A stretch of 64,000 bases of DNA, from contig JAURWE010000122.1 in assembly GCA_030655075.1 (NCBI GenBank), forward strand, positions 117,844 to 181,843, in the 5' to 3' direction. The first letter of the stretch is position 1. Every line of letters begins with the position of its first letter. The notes beneath the pieces are model-generated. The model was not told the DNA's origin. It did not search any database and worked only from the letters and a program-made list of their open reading frames with translations. Source of the stretch: Pararhizobium sp. GTDB lineage: Bacteria > Pseudomonadota > Alphaproteobacteria > Rhizobiales > Rhizobiaceae. Below, piece after piece: positions 16,904 through 25,277 of this stretch. The position numbers were made by a program, and so were the translations under genes.

Positions 16904-19042
16904 ATGAAACAGATCTTGCAGGACATGGCAAAAGGCGCGACCTATATTGCCGAAGCGCCGACCCCGCACGCCGGCGCCAATGCGGTCCTGATCCATACAA
17001 CCGTCAGCCTCATTTCGGCAGGCACCGAACGCATGCTCGTGGACTTCGGCCAGGCGTCCTACTTCCAGAAGGCGCGCCAGCAACCCGAACGTGTCCGTAT
17101 GGTGATCGACAAGGTGCGTACAGATGGACTGATGACCACCGTTGAAGCGGTCAAGTCGAAACTGGCCCAACCCCTGCTGCTTGGCTACTGCAATGTCGGT
17201 ATCATTAGCGAAGTGGGCTGCGGTGTCGAGGGTTTAACGCCGGGCGACCGCGTCGTCTCCAATGGGTCGCATGCTGACGTCGTGCGGGTTGGCAAGAACC
17301 TGTGCGCTCGCATTCCGGATGCGGTGGACGACGACTCTGCCGCGTTTGTGGTCGTTGCCAGCATCGGTCTTCAAGGCATCCGCCTTGCCAAGCCAACGCT
17401 TGGCGAGTGTGTTGTGGTGACAGGCGTGGGACTCATCGGCCTGCTCACGGTCCAGTTGCTGCGCGCTCAGGGTTGCCGTGTCCTGGCGATCGATTTTGAT
17501 GACGCCAAACTTGCGCTGGCGCGACGTTTCGGCGCGACGACATGCAATCCTTCAAACGGCGAAGACCCAGTGGCCGCTGGTATAGCCTTCAGTGGAACCG
17601 ACGGCGTCGATGCGGTCATCATTACGGCCTCGACGAAGTCCAGTGACCCCGTGCGGCAGGCAGCCCAGATGAGTCGTAAGCGCGGACGTATCGTGCTTGT
17701 GGGGGTGGCTGGCCTCGATCTCAACCGCGCAGACTTTTACACGAAGGAATTGAGTTTCCAGGTCTCGTGCTCATACGGGCCGGGCCGCTACGACCCGACC
17801 TATGAGGAAGATGGGGTTGATTATCCCATCGGCTTCGTACGCTGGACGGAACAACGCAATTTTCAAGCAGTTCTCGACATGATGGCGTCTGGCCAACTGG
17901 ACGTAAAGCCGCTGATCACGCATCGCTTTGCCTTTGATGATGCGCCTTCAGCCTACTCGCTACTGACCGACGACAAGAGCGCGCTCGGTATCATGCTCGA
18001 TTACAGTCAAAAAGCGGACAATCGCGATGTTCGGAAGGTTTCACTGGGCGAACTTCCGCGGAGCTTCAATCCGGAGCGTCCAGTCCTGGGTTTCATCGGC
18101 GCTGGCAGTTATGCGTCCCGAATGCTGATCCCGGCCTTCAAGGCAGCTGGCGCACAACTCCACACGATAGTTACAGCAGGCGGCGTCAGCGGGGTAATTC
18201 ACGGTAGCCGTGCAGGCTTTGCCGAAGCCTCCACCGAAACAGGCGCGATATATACAAACAGCGATATCAATACTGCAGTGATTGTGACGCGCCACGACAG
18301 TCACGCCCGCCTCGTCGAAGGCGCATTAGAGGCTGGCAAGCATGTCTTCGTTGAGAAACCTCTGGCATTGTCCCTTGATGAGCTCGACAGGGTTCAGGGC
18401 GCATACCAGAAGGCGCATCAGAGCGGATACGGTCCACAACTGATGGTCGGATTTAATCGGCGTTTTGCGCCGCAGATTCAGAGAATGAAATCGCTTCTGG
18501 ATCCGGTCGCGCAGCCAAAATCGTTCCTGATTGTGATGAATGCCGGCGCGATCCCTGCAGATCACTGGACGCAGGCACGAGAAACGGGCGGCGGTCGGAT
18601 TATCGGCGAAGCCTGCCACTTGATTGATCTCATGCGCTTCTTGGCTGGCAGCCCAATCGTATCCGTGCAGGCGCGACGAATGGGCGATGCGACGGGTGTT
18701 GAGATCGCAGGGGACAAGGCTTCCATAACCCTCGGCTTTGCCGATGGATCGTTTGGGACAATCATGTATCTGGCGAATGGCTCGAACAGCTTCCCCAAGG
18801 AGCGGGTGGAAGTCTTTGCCGCCGGGCGTGTGCTGCAACTCGACAATTTCCGCAAGCTGCGAGGATTCGGCTGGACGCAGTTCAAGAAAATGAATCTTTG
18901 GAAGCAGGACAAGGGCCAGCACGCATGTGCGGCTGCGTTCCTTAGCGCGATCGGCGACGGGAAGGGCGCGATTCCGATCGACGAGATATTCGAAGTCGCC
19001 CGTGTAACCATCGAGGCGGCGAATTTGCTCGACGCACAGTAA
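16904..19042 (+). CDS. Two-domain oxidoreductase (MDR plus GFO/IDH/MocA fusion)
   Basis: 712-residue fusion. Residues 1-360 are a medium-chain dehydrogenase/reductase with a Rossmann motif GVGLIGLLTVQLL (about 175); where zinc alcohol dehydrogenases have the catalytic G-x-C it reads LISAGTERM, so catalytic zinc is probably missing. Residues from about 385 form a GFO/IDH/MocA module: GFIGAGSYASRML, then VEKPLALSLDEL with the catalytic EKP lysine. Such fusions recur beside heparinase II/III genes in polysaccharide loci, as here (19189). Substrate unknown; a sugar-nucleotide or lipid-linked sugar redox or epimerising step is the usual guess. Confidence 0.8.
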   Translation: MKQILQDMAKGATYIAEAPTPHAGANAVLIHTTVSLISAGTERMLVDFGQASYFQKARQQPERVRMVIDKVRTDGLMTTVEAVKSKLAQPLLLGYCNVGIISEVGCGVEGLTPGDRVVSNGSHADVVRVGKNLCARIPDAVDDDSAAFVVVASIGLQGIRLAKPTLGECVVVTGVGLIGLLTVQLLRAQGCRVLAIDFDDAKLALARRFGATTCNPSNGEDPVAAGIAFSGTDGVDAVIITASTKSSDPVRQAAQMSRKRGRIVLVGVAGLDLNRADFYTKELSFQVSCSYGPGRYDPTYEEDGVDYPIGFVRWTEQRNFQAVLDMMASGQLDVKPLITHRFAFDDAPSAYSLLTDDKSALGIMLDYSQKADNRDVRKVSLGELPRSFNPERPVLGFIGAGSYASRMLIPAFKAAGAQLHTIVTAGGVSGVIHGSRAGFAEASTETGAIYTNSDINTAVIVTRHDSHARLVEGALEAGKHVFVEKPLALSLDELDRVQGAYQKAHQSGYGPQLMVGFNRRFAPQIQRMKSLLDPVAQPKSFLIVMNAGAIPADHWTQARETGGGRIIGEACHLIDLMRFLAGSPIVSVQARRMGDATGVEIAGDKASITLGFADGSFGTIMYLANGSNSFPKERVEVFAAGRVLQLDNFRKLRGFGWTQFKKMNLWKQDKGQHACAAAFLSAIGDGKGAIPIDEIFEVARVTIEAANLLDAQ

Positions 19043-19058
19043 AACATCGACATCGTAG

Positions 19059-19083
19059 CAGCGTGCTACCAATATGCACGCTG
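19059..19083. repeat. Inverted repeat, 8-bp arms (possible hairpin)
   Basis: Arms CAGCGTGC (19059-19066) and GCACGCTG (19076-19083) with a 9-base spacer in the 146-base gap between the two-domain oxidoreductase and the heparinase-like gene. No U-run follows, so a factor-independent terminator is not supported; it could be an RNA processing hairpin or protein site. The same half-site sequences meet without spacer in the palindrome at 36604. Confidence 0.4.
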
Positions 19084-19188
19084 AAAGTGCTTCATGCTTC
19101 AAAGATTGAGGGCTGAGGTGATTTCGAAACCAAGATCGCGCCACACTTTTGCTGGATATGCGCGGGAAATCATCATGAAGGATGCGCA

Positions 19189-20826
19189 ATGAATCTGGGC
19201 CGATTGGCAAGAACACTTGTCCATCTTCAGCCGGGGCAAGTTATCAACAGGCTTGTCCGCCGCTTGCCAAGCCTGAAAAGCCTGGAAGGACCAACGCTGG
19301 TCCGTCGCGAGCCAAAGTCTTCGTGGACAAACTATACACCGCATCCCCAAAGCATGATGTCGCCGACTCGCTTCAGATTTTTGGCCGAGGAATTTGATCT
19401 CGCGGTTTATGCTGGCTGGAACGAGCCAACACTGCCTCGTCTGTGGACCTATAATCTCCACTATTTCGACGATCTTCTGAGTGCGCCGGGGGCAGAGCGC
19501 GCTCAATGGCATCGTGATATCATAGCCCGATGGATACGCGAGAATCCACCACTTCAAGGCGCTGGGTGGGAGCCCTATACGCTCTCGCGCCGTTCAGTCA
19601 ACTGGATCGCTGCTGCCTTGTCGCATGCGCCGCTTCCCGACGGATTTGTCAACAGTCTGACCGTGCAAGGCCGCGCCTTGCGCAGGCAGCTCGAACATCA
19701 TCTACGCGGAAACCATCTATTTGTTAACGCAAAGGCGCTGATCTTCCTGGGTTGCTTTCTCGACGGCAAAGAGGCCGGGGAATGGCTTGCCTGCGGACTC
19801 GATCTTATAAACAAAGAGATTGCGGAGCAGGTGCTTTCCGATGGGGCACATTTCGAGCGTAGTCCAATGTATCATGCGCTGTTGACAGAAGACATGCTCG
19901 ACTTGGTTCAGCTCGGCAGGATATACCCCGACGAACTTGCGGAACACGTCGCGAACTGGCGGGATACTGGCTTGGACATGCTTCACTGGCTGGCAGCCAT
20001 GACCCATCCAGACGGTGAGATTGCGCTGTTCAACGATGCTGCATTCCGTGAAGCACGCAACTATGCGCAACTGGCCCACTATGCGACAGGCCTTGACCTG
20101 CACGTGGAAGCGGCAACGCCGGTTTCCACTTGGCTTCAAGAGAGCGGATACATACGCCTCGTTGCAGGACCTTATACGGCAATATTTGACGCTGCTCCAG
20201 TTGGGCCTGCTTATATTCCAGGCCACGGCCATGCCGACACGCTCTCCGTCGAGATTTCCGTGGGCGACGAGCGATTGATTACCAACGGGGGAACATCGAT
20301 CTACCAGAATGGTGCGCTGCGGTGCGCCGAGCGCAGCACATCTTCCCATGCCACCGTTGAAATTGACGGCCAGAACTCGTCGGAAGTCTGGTCCAGCTTC
20401 AGGGTTGGACGCCGAGCGCGCCCGCGCAATGTTTCGCTGTCAGGAGATGGCGAGCAGGCGCAGGCTTCCCATGATGGCTATCGGTTTTTGGTCGGAAAGC
20501 CCGTCCATGAACGCGCGATATCTCTGGCGGGCAACAGCGTGCAGATAACGGACACGATTCGCAGTGCAGCGGCGCATAGTGTGATTTCACGTTTTCCGCT
20601 GCACCCTTGCGTGACGATAGAGGCCACCCACGACAACGGTTGGCGCCTTCGTACGGCCGGCGGCCATTTGGTCGAAGTCCGCGTTCATGGGATCGCAACA
20701 TGTTCAACTGTCGACGGTTGGTTCGCTCCGGAATTCGGCGTTCGCTTGCCACGCAAGGTTTTGACGTGGCAGAAGACCGGACCTCTTCAACCAGTCTTAA
20801 CGAATTTCGAGTTGATCGCCCAATGA
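19189..20826 (+). CDS. Heparinase II/III family protein of polysaccharide locus
   Basis: 545-residue protein with the layout of polysaccharide-associated heparinase II/III proteins: an N-terminal alpha-helical toroid (about 30-300, including WTYNLHYFDD and DGAHFERSPMYHALLTEDML) and a C-terminal beta-sandwich (about 310-540, with IPGHGHADTLSVEISVG, the usual active-site block with its histidines). No signal peptide is evident. Members are lyase-like or modifying enzymes acting on uronate-containing polymers; those in biosynthetic loci may edit the nascent chain or act as epimerases. AAGGA ribosome site precedes the ATG. Four-base overlap with the next gene. Confidence 0.82.
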   Translation: MNLGRLARTLVHLQPGQVINRLVRRLPSLKSLEGPTLVRREPKSSWTNYTPHPQSMMSPTRFRFLAEEFDLAVYAGWNEPTLPRLWTYNLHYFDDLLSAPGAERAQWHRDIIARWIRENPPLQGAGWEPYTLSRRSVNWIAAALSHAPLPDGFVNSLTVQGRALRRQLEHHLRGNHLFVNAKALIFLGCFLDGKEAGEWLACGLDLINKEIAEQVLSDGAHFERSPMYHALLTEDMLDLVQLGRIYPDELAEHVANWRDTGLDMLHWLAAMTHPDGEIALFNDAAFREARNYAQLAHYATGLDLHVEAATPVSTWLQESGYIRLVAGPYTAIFDAAPVGPAYIPGHGHADTLSVEISVGDERLITNGGTSIYQNGALRCAERSTSSHATVEIDGQNSSEVWSSFRVGRRARPRNVSLSGDGEQAQASHDGYRFLVGKPVHERAISLAGNSVQITDTIRSAAAHSVISRFPLHPCVTIEATHDNGWRLRTAGGHLVEVRVHGIATCSTVDGWFAPEFGVRLPRKVLTWQKTGPLQPVLTNFELIAQ

Positions 20827-22019
20827 CCCGTCGTATTCTGTTGCTGACATATTATTACCCCCCTGACCTCTCGGCCGGCTCTTTCCGGGCGACGTCGCTC
20901 GTTAAGGCGCTTGTCGAGCAAGGTGGCGGCGATCTGGAAATCGACGTCATCACAACCATGCCAAATCGCTACAACGCGACCGCTTCCGAGCAAGCTTCTG
21001 AACGTGAAGTGCAGGGCAGGACCACGATCACGCGCATCGCGCAGCCTCCCCCAGGCTTCAGTCGATTGAGCCAGGGAAAACGCTTTATCAAGTTTGCTCG
21101 CGCAGCAGCCAGATTGGCGAAGGAAAGCAAATACGACCTTGTCTTCGCCACGTCCAGCCGCCTGATGACTGCGGTCTTGGGGACATATATCGCGCGACGC
21201 TCCAAGACACCGCTTTACATCGACATTCGTGATATTTTCGTAGAGACGATGCTAACCCTCTCCAAGGGAAAGGTCTCCAGGCAGGTCCTGAAAGTATTCG
21301 GGCTTCTCGAGCGCTATGTCGTAACCAGCGCGGATGGAATGAACGTTGTTTCCGGCGGCTTCGTACCCTATTTTCAAGAAAGGTATGGCAAGGAACTTAC
21401 GTTGGATGTTTTCACCAACGGGATCGACGAGTCGTTTCTAGCAGATTTTTCGCCTCTCTCACCCAAGGTTGATGGGATTCTAGATATCGTCTACGCAGGC
21501 AACATAGGCGATGGGCAAGGTTTGGATCTCATTCTGCCAGAGTTTGCTGCCAGGACCGAGGGCAAGGCACGGTTCCGTGTAGTCGGGGATGGCGGCCGAA
21601 TCGACGCATTGAGGAATGCTTTACAAGCCCGTTCCGTGACAAATGTGATCCTTCTACCGCCGGTACCGAGGGCAGAAATTATCGACATTTACCGGCAAGC
21701 GGATATCCTCTTCCTGCATCTGAATGACGTCGCTGCATTCGAGCGCGTCATTCCGTCAAAACTTTTTGAGTATGCTGCCACCGGCAAACCTATCCTGGCC
21801 GGTGTAAGCGGCTTCAGCGCGAACTTCATCGCCAATGAGATTAGCAACGCTGCAGTCATCGAGCCTTGTGATGTGGAGGGCGGGCTGAAGGCCCTTGAGA
21901 GCCTCAATCTGGGCATGACAAAACGCGAGGCATTTTTAGAGAAATATGATCGATCGCAGATCATGTCCCGGATGGCAAAGCGATTGCTCGAAGTAGCAGG
22001 CAGCCGGAGCGCTCAGTGA
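20823..22019 (+). CDS. Glycosyltransferase family 4 (WbuB-like)
   Basis: 398-residue GT4 enzyme. N-terminus LLLTYYYPPDLSAGSFRAT is the characteristic acceptor-side motif of WbuB/FucNAc-transferase-like proteins; C-terminal donor site runs from DIVYAGNIGDGQGLDLIL (about 220) to IPSKLFEYAATGKPIL (about 320), with the conserved E of the E-x7-E region. The ATG at 20823 overlaps the upstream stop. This is the last gene of the polysaccharide locus: immediately after its stop the DNA turns into transposase and etfB remnants, so its last few codons may have been altered by that event. Confidence 0.85.
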   Translation: MTRRILLLTYYYPPDLSAGSFRATSLVKALVEQGGGDLEIDVITTMPNRYNATASEQASEREVQGRTTITRIAQPPPGFSRLSQGKRFIKFARAAARLAKESKYDLVFATSSRLMTAVLGTYIARRSKTPLYIDIRDIFVETMLTLSKGKVSRQVLKVFGLLERYVVTSADGMNVVSGGFVPYFQERYGKELTLDVFTNGIDESFLADFSPLSPKVDGILDIVYAGNIGDGQGLDLILPEFAARTEGKARFRVVGDGGRIDALRNALQARSVTNVILLPPVPRAEIIDIYRQADILFLHLNDVAAFERVIPSKLFEYAATGKPILAGVSGFSANFIANEISNAAVIEPCDVEGGLKALESLNLGMTKREAFLEKYDRSQIMSRMAKRLLEVAGSRSAQ

Positions 22020-22020
22020 A

Positions 22021-22140
22021 ACCATTGGAGACCTCACACTTCGGATTTTAGAAGCGCTCGATGTAATCGAACACTTTCGCTTTGGCGTCCTCGTGCGGTA
22101 AACCTTCCGTCCCGGTTTCTCATTTTCAATGACAAGAAGA
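22021..22140 (-). pseudogene. IS3-family transposase (OrfB) C-terminal remnant
   Basis: Read on the minus strand in two alternating frames, this stretch spells GRKVYRTR, then EDAKAKVFDYIERF, then NPK followed by traces of the usual H-S-x-G ending. That is the C-terminal tail of an IS3-family OrfB integrase-type transposase (IS407/IS51-like group) with single-base indels and a stop where the tyrosine of F-Y-N-P should be. No other part of the element, and no terminal repeats, are visible. It abuts the polysaccharide locus directly, marking the junction as a past insertion or recombination point. Confidence 0.72.
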
Positions 22141-22142
22141 CG

Positions 22143-22241
22143 AATCTCGTCGAACGGGTTCATCGACATCTTCACATTGGCAAGCTCGACACCCGAACCA
22201 TCCGCCTTCACGCGGATCTTCACGTTGTCGTCGACAACGCG
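22143..22241 (-). pseudogene. etfB: etfB 5' fragment (inverted copy of 63894-63992)
   Basis: Ninety-nine bases that match, in inverted orientation, positions 63894-63992 of the etfB gene starting at the right window edge; by eye only two mismatches (VVDDNVKI here against VVDYNVKI there). It encodes the electron-transfer-flavoprotein beta segment KIRVKADGSGVELANVKMSM and stops matching abruptly on both sides. The first eight codons of etfB are missing, and after NPFDEI the frame runs into the IS3 remnant. It cannot make a functional ETF subunit. Confidence 0.9.
22143..22241 (-). repeat. Left arm of 99-bp inverted repeat (partner 63894-63992)
   Basis: Near-identical long-range inverted repeat. 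The two arms enclose about 41.65 kb carrying both catabolic clusters and kdp. Both etfB copies read outward from that segment. Such arms could support homologous inversion, although 99 bp is short. The right arm is the functional gene; this one is the fragment. Confidence 0.88.
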
Positions 22242-22268
22242 CGGCATGGCTCTCGCCACAGCCACGTT

Positions 22269-23486
22269 TCAGATAACCGCTTCCTCGAGAAAGGGCGCAT
22301 TCAGGGGGATTCGTTCATAGGCGAAGGGCGAGAGGTCCAAGGTCTGGAATGTGCCGTGCACGATCAGTTCGCTGACGCCGCGGCCGACGGCGGGTGATTG
22401 CTGCAGGCCGTGGCCGGAAAAGCCGTTGGCGAACATGAAGTTTGTCAGCTCCGGGTGAAAGCCGACGATGCCGTTGTGGTCGAGCGTGTTGTATTCGTAA
22501 TGGCCCGTCCAGCTGGTCTGCACTTTCAGCGCATCGAAGCCGGGAATGCGGTGCCAGAGGGCCGGCCAGATACGGTCCTCGAATTCGCTGTGGTCCATTT
22601 CAAAATCGTCATAGTCCGCCGGCCCGTCGTTGAGCGGCGTGTTGCCGGTGAGAAAGAGCTCGCCCTCCGGCCGCACGAAGGTGCCCGAGAGATCGATGAC
22701 ATTCGGCATGCGGCCCGGGACCGGGTTGGCGCTGGCAAAGACGAAGCTGTAGCGCTTGCGCGGCTCGACGGGAATGCTGAGGCCGGCCATGGCCGCGACC
22801 TGCTGGGCCCGGGGGCCGGCGGCGTTGACCAGCGTGCCGCAGGCGATGCTTTCGCCGGTCGCCAGCCGCACGGACGTCACGCGGTTGCCTGCGAGCGCGA
22901 GCCCGGTGACGGCATTGTCGATATATTCGGTGCCACAGGCGCGCGCGGCGCGGCGGAAGCCGTTGAGCAGGCCCATCGAATCAAACCAGCCTTCGTCGCG
23001 CGCTCCCCAGGAGGCGCCGCCGAGATCCTCGGCGTTGATCCAGGGAAACCGGTCCTTCAGCGCTCCCGGCTCGAGGAAGATGGTGTGGGCGCCGAGGCTG
23101 CGCTGCAGATCGACGCGCGCCCGCGCCGCGTCGATGCCGTCGGGCGAGCAGCAATAGAGATAGCCATGTTCGCGAAAACCGAGACCGGGGGCCGGTTCAT
23201 TGTCGAAGAACGGTGCCATGCGTTCGGCAAAGCTGCGGATGATCTCGATGCCGAACTGGCTGATCTTGACGTTGATCGGGTTGGAATATTGTTGCCGGAT
23301 GGCGCTGGTCGACAGCGCCGTCGAGGAAAATTCGTAGCTGCTGTCGCGCTCGACGACGAGAATGGAGGCGCCTGAGCCCAGGGCCTGGCTGAGCCAGTAG
23401 GCCGTCGAGGAGCCGACTGCCGCGCCGCCGGCGATGATGATGTCATAGGCGCTGAGCGCCGGCGCCTTGTAGGGGGGCTTGGCCAT
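22269..23486 (-). CDS. FAD-dependent oxidoreductase (DAO/FOXRED1-like), copy A
   Basis: 405-residue flavoprotein of the D-amino-acid oxidase superfamily, FOXRED1/sarcosine-dehydrogenase-like branch. FAD-binding motif DIIIAGGAAVGSSTAYWL at about residue 15, the family block TSAIRQQYSNPINVKISQFG (about 62), and the C-terminal FAD motif FANGFSGHGLQQSPAVG (about 360). Probably oxidises a secondary amine or alpha-amino/N-methyl amino acid to an imine. ATG at 23486 chosen by homology; the frame is open further upstream through the aldolase gene. Paralogue of 44122-45327, with the two copies lying at opposite ends of the cluster. Eleven bases downstream of the aldolase gene. Confidence 0.85.
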   Translation of the reverse strand: MAKPPYKAPALSAYDIIIAGGAAVGSSTAYWLSQALGSGASILVVERDSSYEFSSTALSTSAIRQQYSNPINVKISQFGIEIIRSFAERMAPFFDNEPAPGLGFREHGYLYCCSPDGIDAARARVDLQRSLGAHTIFLEPGALKDRFPWINAEDLGGASWGARDEGWFDSMGLLNGFRRAARACGTEYIDNAVTGLALAGNRVTSVRLATGESIACGTLVNAAGPRAQQVAAMAGLSIPVEPRKRYSFVFASANPVPGRMPNVIDLSGTFVRPEGELFLTGNTPLNDGPADYDDFEMDHSEFEDRIWPALWHRIPGFDALKVQTSWTGHYEYNTLDHNGIVGFHPELTNFMFANGFSGHGLQQSPAVGRGVSELIVHGTFQTLDLSPFAYERIPLNAPFLEEAVI

Positions 23487-23497
23487 GGCGTCCCGCC

Positions 23498-24262
23498 TCA
23501 ACGATTGAAGGAGGCGACGAGTGCGTCCGAGCCGCGCGCCAGCAGCCCGAGATCGGAACCGACCGCGACCATGGTGAAGCCGGCGGCGATATAGCGGTCG
23601 GCATCGGCCTTGACCGGGGCCAGAATGCCGCTGGCCTTGCCGGCGGCGGCGGCGGCCGCCTGCACGGAGGCGATTGCCGCCTGGACGTGATCGGCGCCGG
23701 GATTGCCCATGGCCCCCAAGTTGGTTGACAGGTCGCCCGGCCCGACGAACAGCACGTCGACCCCCGGAACCGCCGCGATGTCGGCCGCGTTGGCCACGCC
23801 GGTCGCGCATTCGATCTGCACCGCCAGAAGCTGACGCTCGCCGGCCTTGGCGTGATAGCCGGCAATGCGGCCGAAGGCATTGGCGCGATGGGCCACGGAA
23901 AAGCCGCGGCAGCCGTTTGGCGCGTAGGTCATGGCCCCGACGATCGCGCGCGCCTGATCCGCCGTGCGCACATTCGGGATCATCAGGCTGCGGGCGCCGA
24001 TATCCATGGCCTGTTTGATCAGGTTGGCATCATCGGACGGCAGGCGAACGACGCCCTCGCAGGCAAAGGCGGCGACGACCTGGAGCTGGCTCATGATGGT
24101 GCGCAGATCGTTCGGACTGTGTTCGCCGTCGATCAGCAGCCAGCCGGGGCCGGAACCGGCAACCAGTTCCGTCGTCAGGGCCGTGGCCAGCGAGCACCAG
24201 ATACCAAGGTGCACCTGCCCGCCAGCGATGGCGGTCTTCAAGCTGTTGGCTCGCTCCTGCAT
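23498..24262 (-). CDS. HpcH/HpaI aldolase family protein
   Basis: 254-residue class II, metal-dependent pyruvate-type aldolase (2,4-dihydroxyheptanedioate aldolase/citrate-lyase fold). Marks: LLIDGEHSPNDL (about 45), catalytic arginine in GVVRLPSDD, metal-ligand glutamate in VQIECATGVANA (about 148), aspartate in VLFVGPGDLS (about 175). Cleaves or forms 2-keto-3-deoxy-type acids to pyruvate plus aldehyde. Start at 24262 preferred: GGAG lies eight bases upstream; the TTG at 24280 has no such site. First gene of a leftward two-gene unit divergent from the GlxR-like gene. Confidence 0.87.
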   Translation of the reverse strand: MQERANSLKTAIAGGQVHLGIWCSLATALTTELVAGSGPGWLLIDGEHSPNDLRTIMSQLQVVAAFACEGVVRLPSDDANLIKQAMDIGARSLMIPNVRTADQARAIVGAMTYAPNGCRGFSVAHRANAFGRIAGYHAKAGERQLLAVQIECATGVANAADIAAVPGVDVLFVGPGDLSTNLGAMGNPGADHVQAAIASVQAAAAAAGKASGILAPVKADADRYIAAGFTMVAVGSDLGLLARGSDALVASFNR

Positions 24263-24306
24263 GTTTCCATCTCCAAACAAATAGCCAAAGAGGCCGTTGA
24301 ACTTTG

Positions 24307-24325
24307 TATGATGTCATATATCATA
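24307..24325. promoter_or_regulatory. Candidate operator palindrome in divergent promoter
   Basis: TATGAT (24307-24312) and ATCATA (24320-24325) form a perfect 6-base inverted repeat around seven bases, in the 121-base gap between the two divergent catabolic units. AT-rich palindromes of this kind are typical binding sites of GntR/FCD regulators, and such a regulator is encoded at 27300. Binding is inferred. Confidence 0.5.
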
Positions 24326-24383
24326 TGTTGAATTGCCGCTGCAAGCGCCGATGACCGCGGGCCACGCAAAAAGGAGCGAGAGA

Positions 24384-25274
24384 TTGAAGATAGGCTTTAT
24401 AGGGCTGGGTGTGATGGGCGCGCCGATGGCCTGCAATCTCGCCGCCGCCGGGCATGAGATCGTCACCAGCCTCAACCGTTCGCCGCTGCCGGACGGCCTG
24501 CCGGCCAGCGTGCTTGGCTCCCCGGCGGAGGTCGCACGGCAGGCTGACATCGTCATCACCATGTTGCCCGATACGCCGGATGTGGAGCGTGTGCTCTCGG
24601 GCAGAAACGGTATCCTCGAAGGGTTGCGGGCGGGTCAGCTTGTCATCGACATGAGCTCGATCAGCCCGATCGCCACCGCCCGGCTCGCCGAAGCGGTCCG
24701 CGCCACCGGGGCCGGTTATCTCGATGCGCCGGTCTCGGGCGGCGAGGTCGGTGCCAAGGCCGCCAGTCTCACCATCATGGTGGGTGGTCCTCAGGCGGAG
24801 TTCGACCGCGCGCTGCCCCTGTTCGAAATCCTCGGCAAGAACATCACGCTGGTCGGCGAAAACAACGGCGCCGGCCAGATCTGCAAGATCGCCAACCAGA
24901 TCATCGTCGCCCTCAATATCGAGGCGGTGGCCGAGGCCCTGGTTTTTGCCAGCAAGGCCGGTTGTGATCCGGCCAGGGTCCGCACGGCTCTGATGGGCGG
25001 GTTTGCCGCGTCGCGCGTGCTCGAGGTGCATGGCGAGCGCATGATCGCCCGCACCTTCACGCCGGGGTTTCGCATCCGGCTGCATCAGAAGGATCTCGGG
25101 CTGGCGCTGGAAAGCGCCCGCGCTCTGGGTGTGGCGCTGCCCAACACGGCCACCACGCAGGAACTGATGAATGCCTGCGCGGCGCGTGACGGCGGCGCCG
25201 ACAGCGACCATTCGTCTCTCGTCAAGGCACTGGAATTTCTCAGCAATCATGAATTGTCGAACAAAAGGAACTGA
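24384..25274 (+). CDS. NAD(P)-dependent beta-hydroxyacid dehydrogenase (GlxR-like)
   Basis: 296-residue member of the 3-hydroxyisobutyrate/tartronate-semialdehyde reductase family. N-terminal Rossmann motif IGFIGLGVMGAPMACNL, substrate-binding motif DAPVSGGEVGAKAASL (about 118), catalytic lysine in GQICKIANQI (about 168). The start is the TTG at 24384: AAGGAG at 24371-24376 is well spaced, and the protein then has the standard family length; an in-frame TTG at 24333 adds 17 residues of unrelated sequence. First gene of the long rightward operon. Reduces or oxidises a 3-hydroxy/2-hydroxy-3-oxo acid; exact substrate unknown. Confidence 0.85.
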   Translation: MKIGFIGLGVMGAPMACNLAAAGHEIVTSLNRSPLPDGLPASVLGSPAEVARQADIVITMLPDTPDVERVLSGRNGILEGLRAGQLVIDMSSISPIATARLAEAVRATGAGYLDAPVSGGEVGAKAASLTIMVGGPQAEFDRALPLFEILGKNITLVGENNGAGQICKIANQIIVALNIEAVAEALVFASKAGCDPARVRTALMGGFAASRVLEVHGERMIARTFTPGFRIRLHQKDLGLALESARALGVALPNTATTQELMNACAARDGGADSDHSSLVKALEFLSNHELSNKRN

Positions 25275-25277
25275 CCG

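Noticed and set aside
22143..22241. Attachment site or target duplication of an integrative element
   Set aside because: The two copies are inverted, not direct, and no integrase or tRNA gene lies near either arm.
21936..22265. 109-codon minus-strand reading frame over the junction
   Set aside because: It is a chance fusion of an etfB fragment and an out-of-frame transposase tail that runs into the antisense of the glycosyltransferase gene; no ribosome site.
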